Source: an uncultured delta proteobacterium (GTDB taxonomy: Bacteria > Desulfobacterota > Desulfobulbia > Desulfobulbales > Desulfocapsaceae). From it: a DNA stretch of 64,000 nt. Numbering within the stretch: position 1 is the stretch's first letter; every line of letters begins with the position of its first letter. Positions 26,777-36,181 of the stretch are shown piece after piece. The notes under the pieces were generated by a model. It worked only from the letters and a program-made list of their open reading frames with translations, was not told the DNA's origin and did not search any database. The DNA lies in assembly GCA_903901335.1 (NCBI GenBank), contig CAIUQR010000033.1, positions 1 to 64,000 on the forward strand. The letters run 5' to 3'. Both the position numbers and the translations under genes were made by a program.

Positions 26777-27276
26777 TTATTTACTTTTACCCTCGTTTTT
26801 TGCGGCCACGATCTCCGCCTCCTGCTCCAGTAACTCTCCCAAGGCCTTGGCAGTTTCACCGACAATGGTGATGCAGTGCTGGCGGCGGCTCCCTGGATTA
26901 CGGTAAAAATCTTTGGTCTGATCTCGATCCATCCAGTCCACCCGGGCAATCTGGCAACAGTTGATGCCGCCGTGTGGTGCAGCCAGTGCCTCGAAATTTC
27001 TCAGGACTGTCTTGGTAGCGGCCCACATCCGGGGATTTTCCTTTTCCTCCAGGCTGCCCCGGCTGTACAGGCTCCCAATTACACTGACGGCACCACCAAG
27101 ACGCCGCAGATGTTGCCGGCACCGCCGATACCGCCGCCGAAAGCGCCCATGGCCTTAATCACCGAGGGGTCGGAAATGCCGAGTTTTTCCATGCCGACCA
27201 TGGCCAGCACCTGGCTGCAATGCAGCCGTTGTTTGAAGAGCTCAATTGCCTTATCCCGCATTTCATTCGGCCGCAT
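26777..27276 (-). pseudogene. C-GCAxxG-C-C family redox protein gene, frameshifted
   Basis: Two frames on the minus strand form one gene: 27276-27079 (ELFKQRLHCSQVLAMVG ... NICGVLVV) and 27028-26777 (starting MWAATKTVL), the latter also open upstream in its frame as VSVIGSLYSRGSLEEKENPR. The join near 27083 needs a -1 shift, consistent with loss of one G in a GGTGGTG context. Restored, it resembles the C-GCAxxG-C-C family, with an invariant Cys, GGGIGGAG, CG and a later GGINCCQ Cys pair. Such proteins are linked to redox enzymes in sulfate reducers. Either a real frameshift mutation or an assembly error. Confidence 0.7.
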
Positions 27277-27425
27277 CCTTTCCTCCCAGCATTGAGTTTA
27301 AAACTGAAACACAACAATCTTTCCTCTATGTAGCCGATTAGTACGGGAATCGCACCGCGATTTCCAATCATAGAGCGTGGAACAACCCGAGGTCTGGGTT
27401 CATAAGCTCAGGAATATATCGACCT

Positions 27426-27764
27426 TTACATTGGCCAGGGTCTGTCCTTGCCGCCAAGGATATGCATATGCAGATGAAAAACAACTTGGCCGGCCTTGGC
27501 CCCGTTGTTGAATACGACCCGAAAGCCATCCTCAACGCCATTCTCTTGTGCGATCTGTCCACCGATGCGGAGGAGCTTTCCGGTCAGCTGCTCTTCCACT
27601 TCTGTAATGTCAACCGGCCGAGGGATGTGTTTTTTGGGAATGACAAGGAAATGAACCGGGGCCTGGGGTGAAATGTCCCAGAAAGCCAGCACATCATCAT
27701 CCTCGTAGATTTTTTTTGAGGGGATTTCTCCTGTAATGATTTTACAAAAAATGCAGTCAGTCAT
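27426..27764 (-). CDS. HIT-family protein (HinT-like)
   Basis: 112 residues. The opening CIFCKIITGEIPSKKIYEDDDVLAF and the catalytic HLHMHILGGK (His-x-His-x-His) define the HIT branch of purine nucleoside phosphoramidases. CIFC is the usual N-terminal Cys pair. It would hydrolyse AMP-lysine-type phosphoramidates. The gene stands alone on the minus strand between the frameshifted redox gene and the 5'-nucleotidase gene. Confidence 0.93.
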   Translation of the reverse strand: MTDCIFCKIITGEIPSKKIYEDDDVLAFWDISPQAPVHFLVIPKKHIPRPVDITEVEEQLTGKLLRIGGQIAQENGVEDGFRVVFNNGAKAGQVVFHLHMHILGGKDRPWPM

Positions 27765-27852
27765 TGGTGTTTCTCCTCATAGGTGTTCATTTTGAGACAT
27801 CCGCTTTCTTCTCTTCTTGTGTCATCTGCGAAGTAAACCAAAAGGGGCAACA

Positions 27853-29304
27853 TCATTCAGCGGTCTTGACACTAATACGCTTCACACCGGAATAGTTCAC
27901 CTTTTTAACTGCCCCCAGATAATCAATCAGGGCCTGGGCACTTGTCGTAAATGTTGAAGTACCCGGATCCCTGTGATCGAATTTGAAGCTGGCCGAGATA
28001 TAGCTGTTTACCCCTACCGTATATTCCTTGTCCGCATCAAGAGGCTTTCCGGATATATCCAGCATCTCCACATCCTTGCAGGTTCCGTCTTGATCCGGCT
28101 GGACTGAATAGGTCATTCCGGATACCTCCAGTTCCAGTTGTTTTTCTCTGTCAAATGAAGTACAGATCAAAGATTTAATCTCTGCAGCATTCATCTTGTG
28201 GCTGATCACCATATTTCCAAAAGGATCAAGCTGATACACATCCCTCAACCTGATCTGGCCTGCCGGAAGGGAAGAAATACGGATGCCGCCGATGTTCTGA
28301 AAAGCAAAGTCGACCTTCAGTCTGCTGGTAACCGCATCGGTCATCATACTCCCAAGTTCATGCACTCCTTCCAACGGGGCCTCCGTATAGCCGATTACTC
28401 TGTTCAACGTATCATTATTATTATACTTATCGACAAGCGCTTGTACTTTCTGGTCACTTTCTTTTCTGGAATCCAGAGGAATAAGCGCATAGGTTCTGTT
28501 AGTAATACTTCCATTTTGAACCGTGAGGGTCGTCATCCCTGCATTCTTCAATCCGGAACCTGTCTGGACAATCATCACATTATTGACCATCATCGGTTTA
28601 GTCATTGTCGTATGCGAATGGCCACCGATGATCAGGTCGAGTTCGGGCATGGCTTTTGCCAAAGGCTCATCGCCCTCAACACCTAAGTGGGTCAGGGCGA
28701 TGAGCATTCCGTATTTCTTCTTTAACCATTTATACTCCTTTGCTTTTTCGATCCCCTTTGAGAACTTCAGGCCTTGCAGTTTGGAAGGATGCGAATCAGG
28801 CATGCCGCTTGGTCCAAGCTGGATGATACCAAGCACAGGTATTTCAATCTTCCCCGCCTTCAGGATGAAATAAGGCTTCGGTTGTTTCAACTCGGCACCG
28901 GAGGTGTTGATGTTACAACTGATAAAGGGAAAGGTTGCCTGTTTCATCCTGGCATTCAGCCTTTTCTGTCCCAGGTCGAATTCATGGTTTCCTATGGTGC
29001 TGAGATTAAAGCCGCAGTGGTTCATCAGGTCGATCATTGGATATCCCTTATCCTTGGCCATATCCACTATCGGATTACCGGTAAAATTATCCCCGGCTGC
29101 CACCAGAAAAACATGCTTATGAGTCTTCCGCAAACTCTCGGCCAGGGCGGCCAGTTTCCCCATGTTATCGATCTTTGCGTGCATATCATTGGTATGCAGG
29201 ATCACAATCTCCGTTGCCTCGGATGTCTTTTGGGCAGAGACGTGAGAAGGAGAGCCGGGAAAGATGAGAGCAAAAAAAATCAGCAGGCTGGTAATGATCT
29301 TCAT
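27853..29304 (-). CDS. exported bifunctional metallophosphatase/5'-nucleotidase
   Basis: 483 residues with a signal peptide (MKIITSLLIFFALIFPGSPSHVSA). The metallophosphatase domain follows: LHTNDMHAKID, VAAGDNFTG, TIGNHEFDLG, LTHLGVEGD and IIGGHSHT are the dimetal ligands in order. The C-terminal 5'-nucleotidase domain (about 310-480) has NIGGIR and LDPFGN. It acts in the periplasm on nucleotides or related phosphates. Its start overlaps the stop of the small beta-grasp-like gene upstream by four bases. Confidence 0.92.
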   Translation of the reverse strand: MKIITSLLIFFALIFPGSPSHVSAQKTSEATEIVILHTNDMHAKIDNMGKLAALAESLRKTHKHVFLVAAGDNFTGNPIVDMAKDKGYPMIDLMNHCGFNLSTIGNHEFDLGQKRLNARMKQATFPFISCNINTSGAELKQPKPYFILKAGKIEIPVLGIIQLGPSGMPDSHPSKLQGLKFSKGIEKAKEYKWLKKKYGMLIALTHLGVEGDEPLAKAMPELDLIIGGHSHTTMTKPMMVNNVMIVQTGSGLKNAGMTTLTVQNGSITNRTYALIPLDSRKESDQKVQALVDKYNNNDTLNRVIGYTEAPLEGVHELGSMMTDAVTSRLKVDFAFQNIGGIRISSLPAGQIRLRDVYQLDPFGNMVISHKMNAAEIKSLICTSFDREKQLELEVSGMTYSVQPDQDGTCKDVEMLDISGKPLDADKEYTVGVNSYISASFKFDHRDPGTSTFTTSAQALIDYLGAVKKVNYSGVKRISVKTAE

Positions 29305-29507
29305 ATTTGTTGTGTTCTTTTCAGTGTGAGTCGTTGTCCCTCGATTAATGGACCATCCGGTTCAGTACGACTCCCGAACCGGTCAAAAACAGACAATGTG
29401 CCAGTGATAACCATCCTGTGCGAACGGGGTGAATAGGCATGAACGGCATCTTGGATACGGGCTCCTTTAAAAATCGATATTTCCTTTGCATTGATATAGA
29501 CTTTCAT
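29301..29507 (-). CDS. small ThiS/ubiquitin-like beta-grasp-type protein
   Basis: About 68 residues from the ATG at 29507; the track's TTG at 29513 adds two residues. The pattern KVYINAKEISIFKGARIQDAV, then VFDRFGSRTEPDGPLIEGQRL, resembles the beta-grasp outline of ThiS/MoaD-type small proteins, but there is no C-terminal Gly-Gly. It overlaps the 5'-nucleotidase gene by four bases, so the two are coupled. Similar small genes appear upstream of 5'-nucleotidases in other anaerobes, as I recall; the role is unknown. Confidence 0.55.
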   Translation of the reverse strand: MKVYINAKEISIFKGARIQDAVHAYSPRSHRMVITGTLSVFDRFGSRTEPDGPLIEGQRLTLKRTQQI

Positions 29508-29513
29508 GGTCAA

Positions 29514-29864
29514 ATGTTACCCAAATCCTCGTCCCGGATTATCCCGTCCCCCACATTATCCTTTTCATCCCTCAATCGCTATATTTTTTGCGCGTATTCA
29601 CATGAAATAAGGAGCATAAGATGACGCGAACACATATTTATCGGCATCGTCTTCCCCCTCTCCAAAGCGCCACGGGAATTTCAGACTCTCAAGATGTATC
29701 GGTTGCCGGTTTGAAAGTGCAAAATCGAATGTTCCATGGTAAGAGGTATCATTAAGAGAAGGCCTTACCGCTCCAGTCTGCCCTCTGCTAAAAGATCCTG
29801 ATCGGGCCTTTCAGCTACCCGACAGCACCTTACATTAATATACTGAATTTACAAAGGAATAACG
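29514..29864. other. intergenic region between the beta-grasp gene and dnaE
   Basis: This 350-base divergent gap holds the promoters for two directions and one short frame (29621-29755, listed separately). I see no RNA gene or repeat. The sequence from 29760 to 29860 carries no evident coding signal. Confidence 0.6.
29621..29755 (+). CDS. possible 44-residue small protein upstream of dnaE
   Basis: An ATG preceded six bases earlier by AAGGAG, an unusually good ribosome binding site for a noncoding gap, opens a 44-codon frame ending TAA at 29755. The product starts MTRTHIYRHRLPPLQ and is basic and His-rich, with no membrane segment. It could be a small protein, a leader peptide for dnaE, or chance. 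It is too short for the ORF track. Confidence 0.35.
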   Translation: MTRTHIYRHRLPPLQSATGISDSQDVSVAGLKVQNRMFHGKRYH

Positions 29865-32800
29865 ATGAGCGCCGGTTTCGTTCACCTCCATGTCCACTCG
29901 CAATACAGCCTCCTTGACGGAGCCATCCGGGTATCGGATCTCCTCGATAAATGCAAGGAATTCGGCATGGACAGTGTTGCTATCACCGATCATGGCGCGA
30001 TGCACGGTGCACTGGAATTTTATGTCAAGGCGAAGAAGGCCAAGATCAAACCGATCATCGGCTGTGAATTTTATATGGCCCCGGAGAATCGCATCGACAG
30101 AAAACAGATCTCCGGCATCCATGCCTTTCATATCCTGCTGCTGGCCATGAACCAGACCGGCTACAAGAACCTGATGAAACTGGCGTCCATCGCTCAATTC
30201 GAAGGATTCTACTACAAACCCCGGATCGACATGGAGGTGCTGGCCGCCCATAACGAGGGGCTGATCGTCATGACCGCCTGCCTGCACGGTCAGATCCCGT
30301 GGCTGATCCAGCAGAAGGACCTGGCCGGGGCCAGGCTGAAGGCCGAAGAATTGCAGAATATCTTTGGCGACAGACTCTATTTCGAATTGCAGGAAAACAC
30401 TATCCCGGAACAGACGACGGTAAACAACGGACTGATCGAGCTGGGCCGGGAGATGGGGGTCAAGGTCGTGGCAACCAATGACTGCCACTACCTGAACCGC
30501 GAAGAGGCCCATGCCCATGAGATTCTTCTCTGTATCCAGACCGGAAAGACTATAACCGACCCCAAGCACTTCAGTTTCTCCAGCGACGAGTTTTACTTCA
30601 AATCTCCAGACGAGATGAAAAAACGATTCGCCCATTGCCCGGAGGCTATTGAAACCACTCTGGAGATCGCCAAGCGGTGTGATCTAGAGATCGAATTCGG
30701 CAACTATTACTTTCCTCAGTTCCCGGTACCGGAGGGAGAAACGCTGGAGTCGATGTTCACCTCCGCCTGCCGGAAAGGGCTGAAGGAACGTTTTGCAGGC
30801 ATGCGGGCCGCAGGAGGACTCACCCCGGACAGGGAAAAACTGTACACGGAGCGGTTGAATACCGAGATCCATGTCATCAATACAATGGGCTTTCCCGGCT
30901 ACTTCCTGATTGTCGCCGATTTTATCAACTGGGCCAAGGATCGCGGTATCCCGGTCGGCCCCGGCCGCGGTTCAGGGGCCGGGAGTCTTGCCGCCTACTG
31001 CCTGCGGATCACCAATATCGATCCTATCCCGTACGGGCTGATCTTCGAGCGTTTCCTGAATATTGAACGAAAATCCATGCCGGATTTCGATGTCGATTTC
31101 TGCCAGGACCGGCGTGCTGAGGTCATCGAGTATGTCCGAGAGAAATACGGCGGCGCCGAACATGTCGCCCAGATCGTGACCTACGGCTCGATGAAGGCCC
31201 GCGGCGTCATCCGCGATGTCGGCCGGGCCATGGATGTCCCGTTCGGGGAGGTGGACAGAATCGCCAAGCTCGTCCCCGACCAACTGAAGATGACTATCAA
31301 AAAGGCCATGGAGGAGGAGCCCCGCCTCCAGGATGCCGCCGATAAGGACCCGAGGATCGAGGAGCTGCTGCGGGTCTCCCAGACACTGGAAGGCCTGGCC
31401 CGGCATACCTCTACCCATGCCGCAGGCGTCGTGGTCTCGCCGGGACCGATGGTTGACTACCTGCCGACCTGTAGGGGTAGCAACGAAGAGACCCTGACCC
31501 AGTACGACATGAAGCATACCGAGATGACCGGACTGATCAAATTCGATTTTCTCGGCCTGAAGACGCTTACCGTCATCGACAAGGCGCTCAAACATATCAA
31601 AGCGGATGTCGGCATCGATCTGGATATCGACACCATCCCGATGGATGATGTAAAGACCTACGACCTGCTCTGCTCAGGCGACGCCCTGGGTGTCTTCCAG
31701 CTGGAGAGTTCCGGAATGCGCGAACTCTTGGTCAAGATGGCCCCGACCCAGTTCAGCGATCTGATCGCACTCGTCGCCCTCTACCGTCCGGGACCTCTGG
31801 AGTCGGGAATGGTTAACGACTTTATCGAGACGAAACATGGCCGGGCGGCGGCCCATTATCCGCTGCCGCAGATCAAATCCGTCCTGGAAGAGACCTACGG
31901 CGTCATCGTCTATCAGGAACAGGTCATGAAGATCGCCAATGTCCTCGCCAGCTATTCGCTGGGAGATGCAGATAACCTGCGCCGGGCCATGGGCAAGAAA
32001 ATCCCCGAGGACATGGAGAAGCAGCGGATCAAATTCATGGCCGGGGCCTTGAAAAACAGCATCCCGGAGGAGAAGGCGGAATACATCTTCGACCTGATGG
32101 CCAAATTCGCCGGCTACGGGTTCAACAAGTCGCATTCGGCCGCCTACGCCCTGATCTCCTATCAGACGGCCTTCCTGAAGGCCCACTACCCTGCCCAGTT
32201 CATGGCCGCCCTGCTCTCCTGCGATATGACCAATACGGATAAGGTGGTCCTCTATATCAGTGAATGCAGGGACCGTCATATTGAAGTCCTGCCGCCGGAC
32301 ATCAACGAGAGCGTCCAGGATTTCAGCGTCGTCGACGACCGGATCCGCTTCGGCCTGGCAGCGGTAAAAAACGTCGGCGGCTCGGCGCTTGATTCCATCA
32401 TCGAGGAGAGGAATAAGAGCGGCCGCTACACCTCACTTGCCGACTTCTGCAACCGGGTCGACTCCAGACGGGTCAACTCCAGGGTGATCGAGAGTCTGAT
32501 CAAATCCGGTTCCTTCGACTCTCTGGGTGCTAAGCGCTCGCAACTCAATGCGATACTAGAGCAGGCAATGGATCAGGCCAAGGCCGTCCAGCGCGACAAA
32601 CAGAGCGGCCAGATGTCACTCTTTTCCATTGCCCCACAGACCGTTAGTAGCCAAGTGTCCGAGATTGCGCTGCCGGACATCCCGGAGTGGGAGGAACGAA
32701 AACGGCTGGCACTCGAGAAAGAGACTGTCGGCTTCTATATCACCGGCCATCCGCTCGACAATGCCATGAGCGAGATGAAAACCGTAGTCGACTCCGATAT

Positions 32801-33392
32801 CCACAATCTGGCGGAATGGGGTGAGGACATGCCGGTACGGGTCGGCGGCCTGATCCGCACCTGTAAACGGTTGAAGAGCAAGAAGGGTGATCCGATGGCC
32901 TTCCTGACCCTCGAGGATATCCTGGAAACGGTTGAGGTAATCGTCTTCCCTGAAGTCTACACGCGGTGCGAAGAGCATCTGGCCTCAACCGACCCGGTCA
33001 TTGTCCAGGGAACCGTGCAGAAAGACGAGCGCGGTGCCAAGATCATTGCCGAAGCCGTCATTCCCCTCCAGGAGGCACGGGAAAAATATACCGAACAGGT
33101 GAAAATCCGGCTCGAAGCGGATAAGATCAGCAGACCCAGGCTGGATGCCGTTAAAAAGGTCATCTACCAGTTTCATGGTGAGTGTCCGTTAGTGCTGACC
33201 ATGCATTTTGCTGGACTGGGAGAGGTAGACATCGAAGTCATGAAGGATCTAACGATCAAGCCGTGCCGGGGACTTTCCGACAGTCTCGAAAAAATCCTCG
33301 GCTACCAGCCACTATTTTACAAAAAGAAACCCCTGGAGACAACGCATCGAAAGAAATGGAACAATGACCCCACAACCAAAAGGAGGTTCTAA
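29865..33392 (+). CDS. dnaE: DNA polymerase III alpha subunit
   Basis: 1175 residues, the usual size for DnaE. The N-terminal PHP domain starts HLHVHSQYSLLDGA, with ITDHGAMHG. The catalytic core has GPGRGSGAGSLAAYCL and PDFDVDFCQD (two catalytic Asp), then NKSHSAAYALISYQTAFLK. A helix-hairpin-helix/OB region is near the end (VRVGGLIRTCKRL). It is the replicative polymerase. Its stop TAA shares one base with the ATG of the next gene. A 266-residue minus-strand frame in the track is a shadow. Confidence 0.97.
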   Translation: MSAGFVHLHVHSQYSLLDGAIRVSDLLDKCKEFGMDSVAITDHGAMHGALEFYVKAKKAKIKPIIGCEFYMAPENRIDRKQISGIHAFHILLLAMNQTGYKNLMKLASIAQFEGFYYKPRIDMEVLAAHNEGLIVMTACLHGQIPWLIQQKDLAGARLKAEELQNIFGDRLYFELQENTIPEQTTVNNGLIELGREMGVKVVATNDCHYLNREEAHAHEILLCIQTGKTITDPKHFSFSSDEFYFKSPDEMKKRFAHCPEAIETTLEIAKRCDLEIEFGNYYFPQFPVPEGETLESMFTSACRKGLKERFAGMRAAGGLTPDREKLYTERLNTEIHVINTMGFPGYFLIVADFINWAKDRGIPVGPGRGSGAGSLAAYCLRITNIDPIPYGLIFERFLNIERKSMPDFDVDFCQDRRAEVIEYVREKYGGAEHVAQIVTYGSMKARGVIRDVGRAMDVPFGEVDRIAKLVPDQLKMTIKKAMEEEPRLQDAADKDPRIEELLRVSQTLEGLARHTSTHAAGVVVSPGPMVDYLPTCRGSNEETLTQYDMKHTEMTGLIKFDFLGLKTLTVIDKALKHIKADVGIDLDIDTIPMDDVKTYDLLCSGDALGVFQLESSGMRELLVKMAPTQFSDLIALVALYRPGPLESGMVNDFIETKHGRAAAHYPLPQIKSVLEETYGVIVYQEQVMKIANVLASYSLGDADNLRRAMGKKIPEDMEKQRIKFMAGALKNSIPEEKAEYIFDLMAKFAGYGFNKSHSAAYALISYQTAFLKAHYPAQFMAALLSCDMTNTDKVVLYISECRDRHIEVLPPDINESVQDFSVVDDRIRFGLAAVKNVGGSALDSIIEERNKSGRYTSLADFCNRVDSRRVNSRVIESLIKSGSFDSLGAKRSQLNAILEQAMDQAKAVQRDKQSGQMSLFSIAPQTVSSQVSEIALPDIPEWEERKRLALEKETVGFYITGHPLDNAMSEMKTVVDSDIHNLAEWGEDMPVRVGGLIRTCKRLKSKKGDPMAFLTLEDILETVEVIVFPEVYTRCEEHLASTDPVIVQGTVQKDERGAKIIAEAVIPLQEAREKYTEQVKIRLEADKISRPRLDAVKKVIYQFHGECPLVLTMHFAGLGEVDIEVMKDLTIKPCRGLSDSLEKILGYQPLFYKKKPLETTHRKKWNNDPTTKRRF

Positions 33393-34186
33393 TGCCGATT
33401 ATCACTATATCCAGAGGAAGCTATTACCATGGCAAGTCCATTGCCGAGAAACTTGCTATAAGACTCGGTTATCACTGCATATCCCGCGATCAGATCTTGG
33501 ATGACCTCAAGGAATTTCACCTCCCCGAAATCAAACTGGTGCGGGGCCTCAATGATTCTTTTTCCGTACTCGACCGTTTTCCACACGGAAAAATGCGTTT
33601 CACGACGGCGATACGGTCGGCTCTCCTGCAGCATTTTTTAACCGGCAACATTGTCTATCACGGCCTTTTCGGCCATCATTTCGTAAGCAATATCTCGCAT
33701 GTGCTCAAGGTGCGGATCATTACCGACACGCAAAGCCGGGTCGCCGATGAGATGCAGAGAGAAAATATCCCGGAGGAGACTGCGCAATACATCCTGAAAA
33801 AAGACGATGAAGAACGTCGCAAATGGGGAATGTTTCTCTATGGTGTAGATATCGTCGACCCGGAAAATTACAACATGGTCATCAGGGTCGGCCACCTGAC
33901 CGAAGATGAGGTTGTTGATCTTATTGCCAAGGCCGCAAGTCTGCCGTCGTTCCAGGAAACTGCCGAATCCCGGAAGATCCTTGCTGATTCCGCCCTTGCC
34001 GCCCTGGTCAGCAAGGCGCTTTTTGATTTTCCCAACGCCTCGGTTTCAGTTCGGGACGGTCATGTCAGTATTTTCCTGAAGGCTCCGGAAGATCAGCATA
34101 CAGTCATCAACGATCGGATAAGTGCAATGATCTCTACGCTGGCAGGGGTGCAAGAATATACAATTCGTTTCGACCCCTATTTTTAA
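33392..34186 (+). CDS. cytidylate kinase-like protein
   Basis: 264 residues. The start MPIITISRGSYYHGKSIAEKLA is the AAK-type P-loop region of the cytidylate-kinase-like family, although the loop reads GSYYHGKS rather than GxxGxGKS. HVLKVRIITDTQSRVADEM and the later DEERRKWGMFLYGVDIVDPENY stretch match the LID and substrate areas. A C-terminal BON-like segment follows (about 200-264). The substrate is uncertain. It overlaps dnaE by one base, so it is probably coupled to it. Confidence 0.8.
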   Translation: MPIITISRGSYYHGKSIAEKLAIRLGYHCISRDQILDDLKEFHLPEIKLVRGLNDSFSVLDRFPHGKMRFTTAIRSALLQHFLTGNIVYHGLFGHHFVSNISHVLKVRIITDTQSRVADEMQRENIPEETAQYILKKDDEERRKWGMFLYGVDIVDPENYNMVIRVGHLTEDEVVDLIAKAASLPSFQETAESRKILADSALAALVSKALFDFPNASVSVRDGHVSIFLKAPEDQHTVINDRISAMISTLAGVQEYTIRFDPYF

Positions 34187-34197
34187 CCAAAACTGAC

Positions 34198-35610
34198 CTA
34201 CAGGATAAACCGGCTCAGATCCTGGTCCTCGACGATATCGCTCAGTTGTTTGCGGACATAGTCAGCCGTCACCACAAACTTGCCTTCCTCGCGCTCCGAG
34301 GCATCGAATGAGAGCTCGTCCAGGACCCGTTCCATCACGGTATACAGACGTCTAGCCCCGATCTCTTCCGTCCGTTGATTGACTTCGACTGCTATCTGGG
34401 CCAGCGCATCAATGGCCTGATCCTCGAACTGTAGCTCTATTCCCTCTGTTTCCATCAAGGCAATATACTGTTTGGTCAACGCATTTTCAGGCTCTGTCAA
34501 GATCCGGACGAACTCGTCTTTGCCAAGTGAATGGAGCTCGACCCGGATCGGAAAACGTCCCTGCAGCTCCGGAATCAGATCGGACGGCTTACTCACATGA
34601 AAGGCCCCGCTGGCGATGAAGAGGATATGGTCGGTCTTCACCATGCCATGTTTGGTGGTGACGGTCGTTCCTTCAACAATGGGCAGGAGATCGCGCTGCA
34701 CACCCTCCCGGGAGACATCAGGCCCCTGGGAGCCGCCCCCGCCTCTTGAGGCAATTTTATCGATCTCGTCCAGGAAGACGATACCTGACTCTTCTGTGCG
34801 TTTGAGCGCCTCCTTCATCACCTTATCCATATCGACAAGACGTTCCATCTCCTCTTTGGTCAAGGCTTCCAGGGCCTCGGGCACCTTCAGCTTCCTGTTT
34901 TTTTTCTTTTTCGGAAAGAGCTTGCTGAAGGCATCCTGGAGACCGGACTGCATCTCCTCCAGACCGGAAGTGGTCATTATTTCCACCATCGGCAGCTGAT
35001 GCGATTCCTTAAGGCTCAGTTCCACCTCACGCATGTTCAGCTTGCCCTCCCGCAACATCTGACGAAATTTCTCCCGGGTGGAGGTGTCGATCTGCTTCAC
35101 AGGCGTGCTGTCAGTCCCGTCAAATTCTCTCAGCACAAACGAGCTGTCTCCGGCCGGTCCCGGTGAAAGGTCATGGGCAGCAGGGACAGGCGGCAGAAGC
35201 AGATCAAGGATTCTATCCTCGGCATTAGCAGCCGCAAGCCCTTCAATGCGTTTCTTTTCTTCCTCCTTGACCATACTGATGGCAAGCTCAACCAGGTCCC
35301 GGATCATTGACTCGACATCCCTTCCCACATAGCCGACCTCGGTAAACTTGGAGGCCTCAACCTTTATAAAGGGCGACTCGGCCAGGGTCGCCAGACGTCT
35401 CGCGATCTCGGTCTTGCCGACCCCGGTAGGTCCGATCATGATAATGTTTTTCGGGGCGATCTCCTCCCTGAGCGGCGAGGGTACCTGCTGACGTCGCCAC
35501 CGGTTCCTGAGGGCAATGGCCACCGAGCGTTTGGCGTCGGCCTGACCGACGATATATTTGTCGAGTTCGGCAACGGTCTCTCTGGGGGTTTGGGAATGTA
35601 CTTTTTTCAT
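34198..35610 (-). CDS. hslU: ATP-dependent protease ATPase subunit HslU
   Basis: 470 residues of AAA+ unfoldase. Walker [14 protein letters not shown], the [22 protein letters not shown] pore-loop region, the I domain (about 130-240) and Walker [11 protein letters not shown] are present, with an [18 protein letters not shown] sensor II region. HslU docks on HslV to unfold substrates, pairing with the protease encoded just before it, which it overlaps by four bases. A third gene of the operon is xerC. Confidence 0.96.
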   Translation of the reverse strand: MKKVHSQTPRETVAELDKYIVGQADAKRSVAIALRNRWRRQQVPSPLREEIAPKNIIMIGPTGVGKTEIARRLATLAESPFIKVEASKFTEVGYVGRDVESMIRDLVELAISMVKEEEKKRIEGLAAANAEDRILDLLLPPVPAAHDLSPGPAGDSSFVLREFDGTDSTPVKQIDTSTREKFRQMLREGKLNMREVELSLKESHQLPMVEIMTTSGLEEMQSGLQDAFSKLFPKKKKNRKLKVPEALEALTKEEMERLVDMDKVMKEALKRTEESGIVFLDEIDKIASRGGGGSQGPDVSREGVQRDLLPIVEGTTVTTKHGMVKTDHILFIASGAFHVSKPSDLIPELQGRFPIRVELHSLGKDEFVRILTEPENALTKQYIALMETEGIELQFEDQAIDALAQIAVEVNQRTEEIGARRLYTVMERVLDELSFDASEREEGKFVVTADYVRKQLSDIVEDQDLSRFIL

Positions 35611-36149
35611 ATTTTTTCAACAACTATGGAATGATTGGTAAAAACACAGATACCGGCGGCGATCTCCATTGCCACCCGACATATTTTCTCTGCATCAAGG
35701 TCACTGTGCTGGATCAGGGCCAGCGCTGCCGCCTGGGCATAGGGACCGCCTGAGCCGATGGCAAGGATACCCGAATCGGGCTCGATCACATCGCCGTTGC
35801 CTGTTAACAACAGAGAGGATTCCTTGTCAACCGCAATCAGCATCGCCTCCAGTCTGCGCAGCATCTTATCAGTGCGCCAGTCCTTGGCCAACTCCACGGC
35901 GGACCGCATCAGGTTGCCGTTGTATTGTTCCAGCTTCTGTTCGAGTTTGTCGAACAGGGTGAAGGCATCGGCAGTGGCGCCTGCAAAACCAGTGATGACC
36001 TGGCCATGATAGAGCCGCCGAACCTTTTTCGCCTGGTGCTTCAGGACCGTATTGCCAAAAGAAACCTGGCCGTCTCCGGCAATGACAACCTCTCCTTTAT
36101 GCCGTACTGCCAGAATCGTCGTTGATCGTATCTTCATTATCTCACTCAT
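35607..36149 (-). CDS. hslV: ATP-dependent protease proteolytic subunit HslV
   Basis: 180 residues. After a short leader (MSEIMKIRS) the mature protein begins [10 protein letters not shown] with the N-terminal nucleophile Thr, then [23 protein letters not shown] and the [17 protein letters not shown] block of proteasome-type proteases. A shorter start at 36137 is possible. HslV forms double hexamers capped by HslU. The order xerC-hslV-hslU on the minus strand is a common arrangement. Confidence 0.96.
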   Translation of the reverse strand: MSEIMKIRSTTILAVRHKGEVVIAGDGQVSFGNTVLKHQAKKVRRLYHGQVITGFAGATADAFTLFDKLEQKLEQYNGNLMRSAVELAKDWRTDKMLRRLEAMLIAVDKESSLLLTGNGDVIEPDSGILAIGSGGPYAQAAALALIQHSDLDAEKICRVAMEIAAGICVFTNHSIVVEKI

Positions 36150-36181
36150 TTTATTATATTTTTAAAAACCCCGGCTGATCA

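Noticed and set aside
29835-30635. 266-residue minus-strand ORF opposite dnaE
   Set aside because: Lies entirely opposite the PHP domain of dnaE, which matches its family along its whole length.
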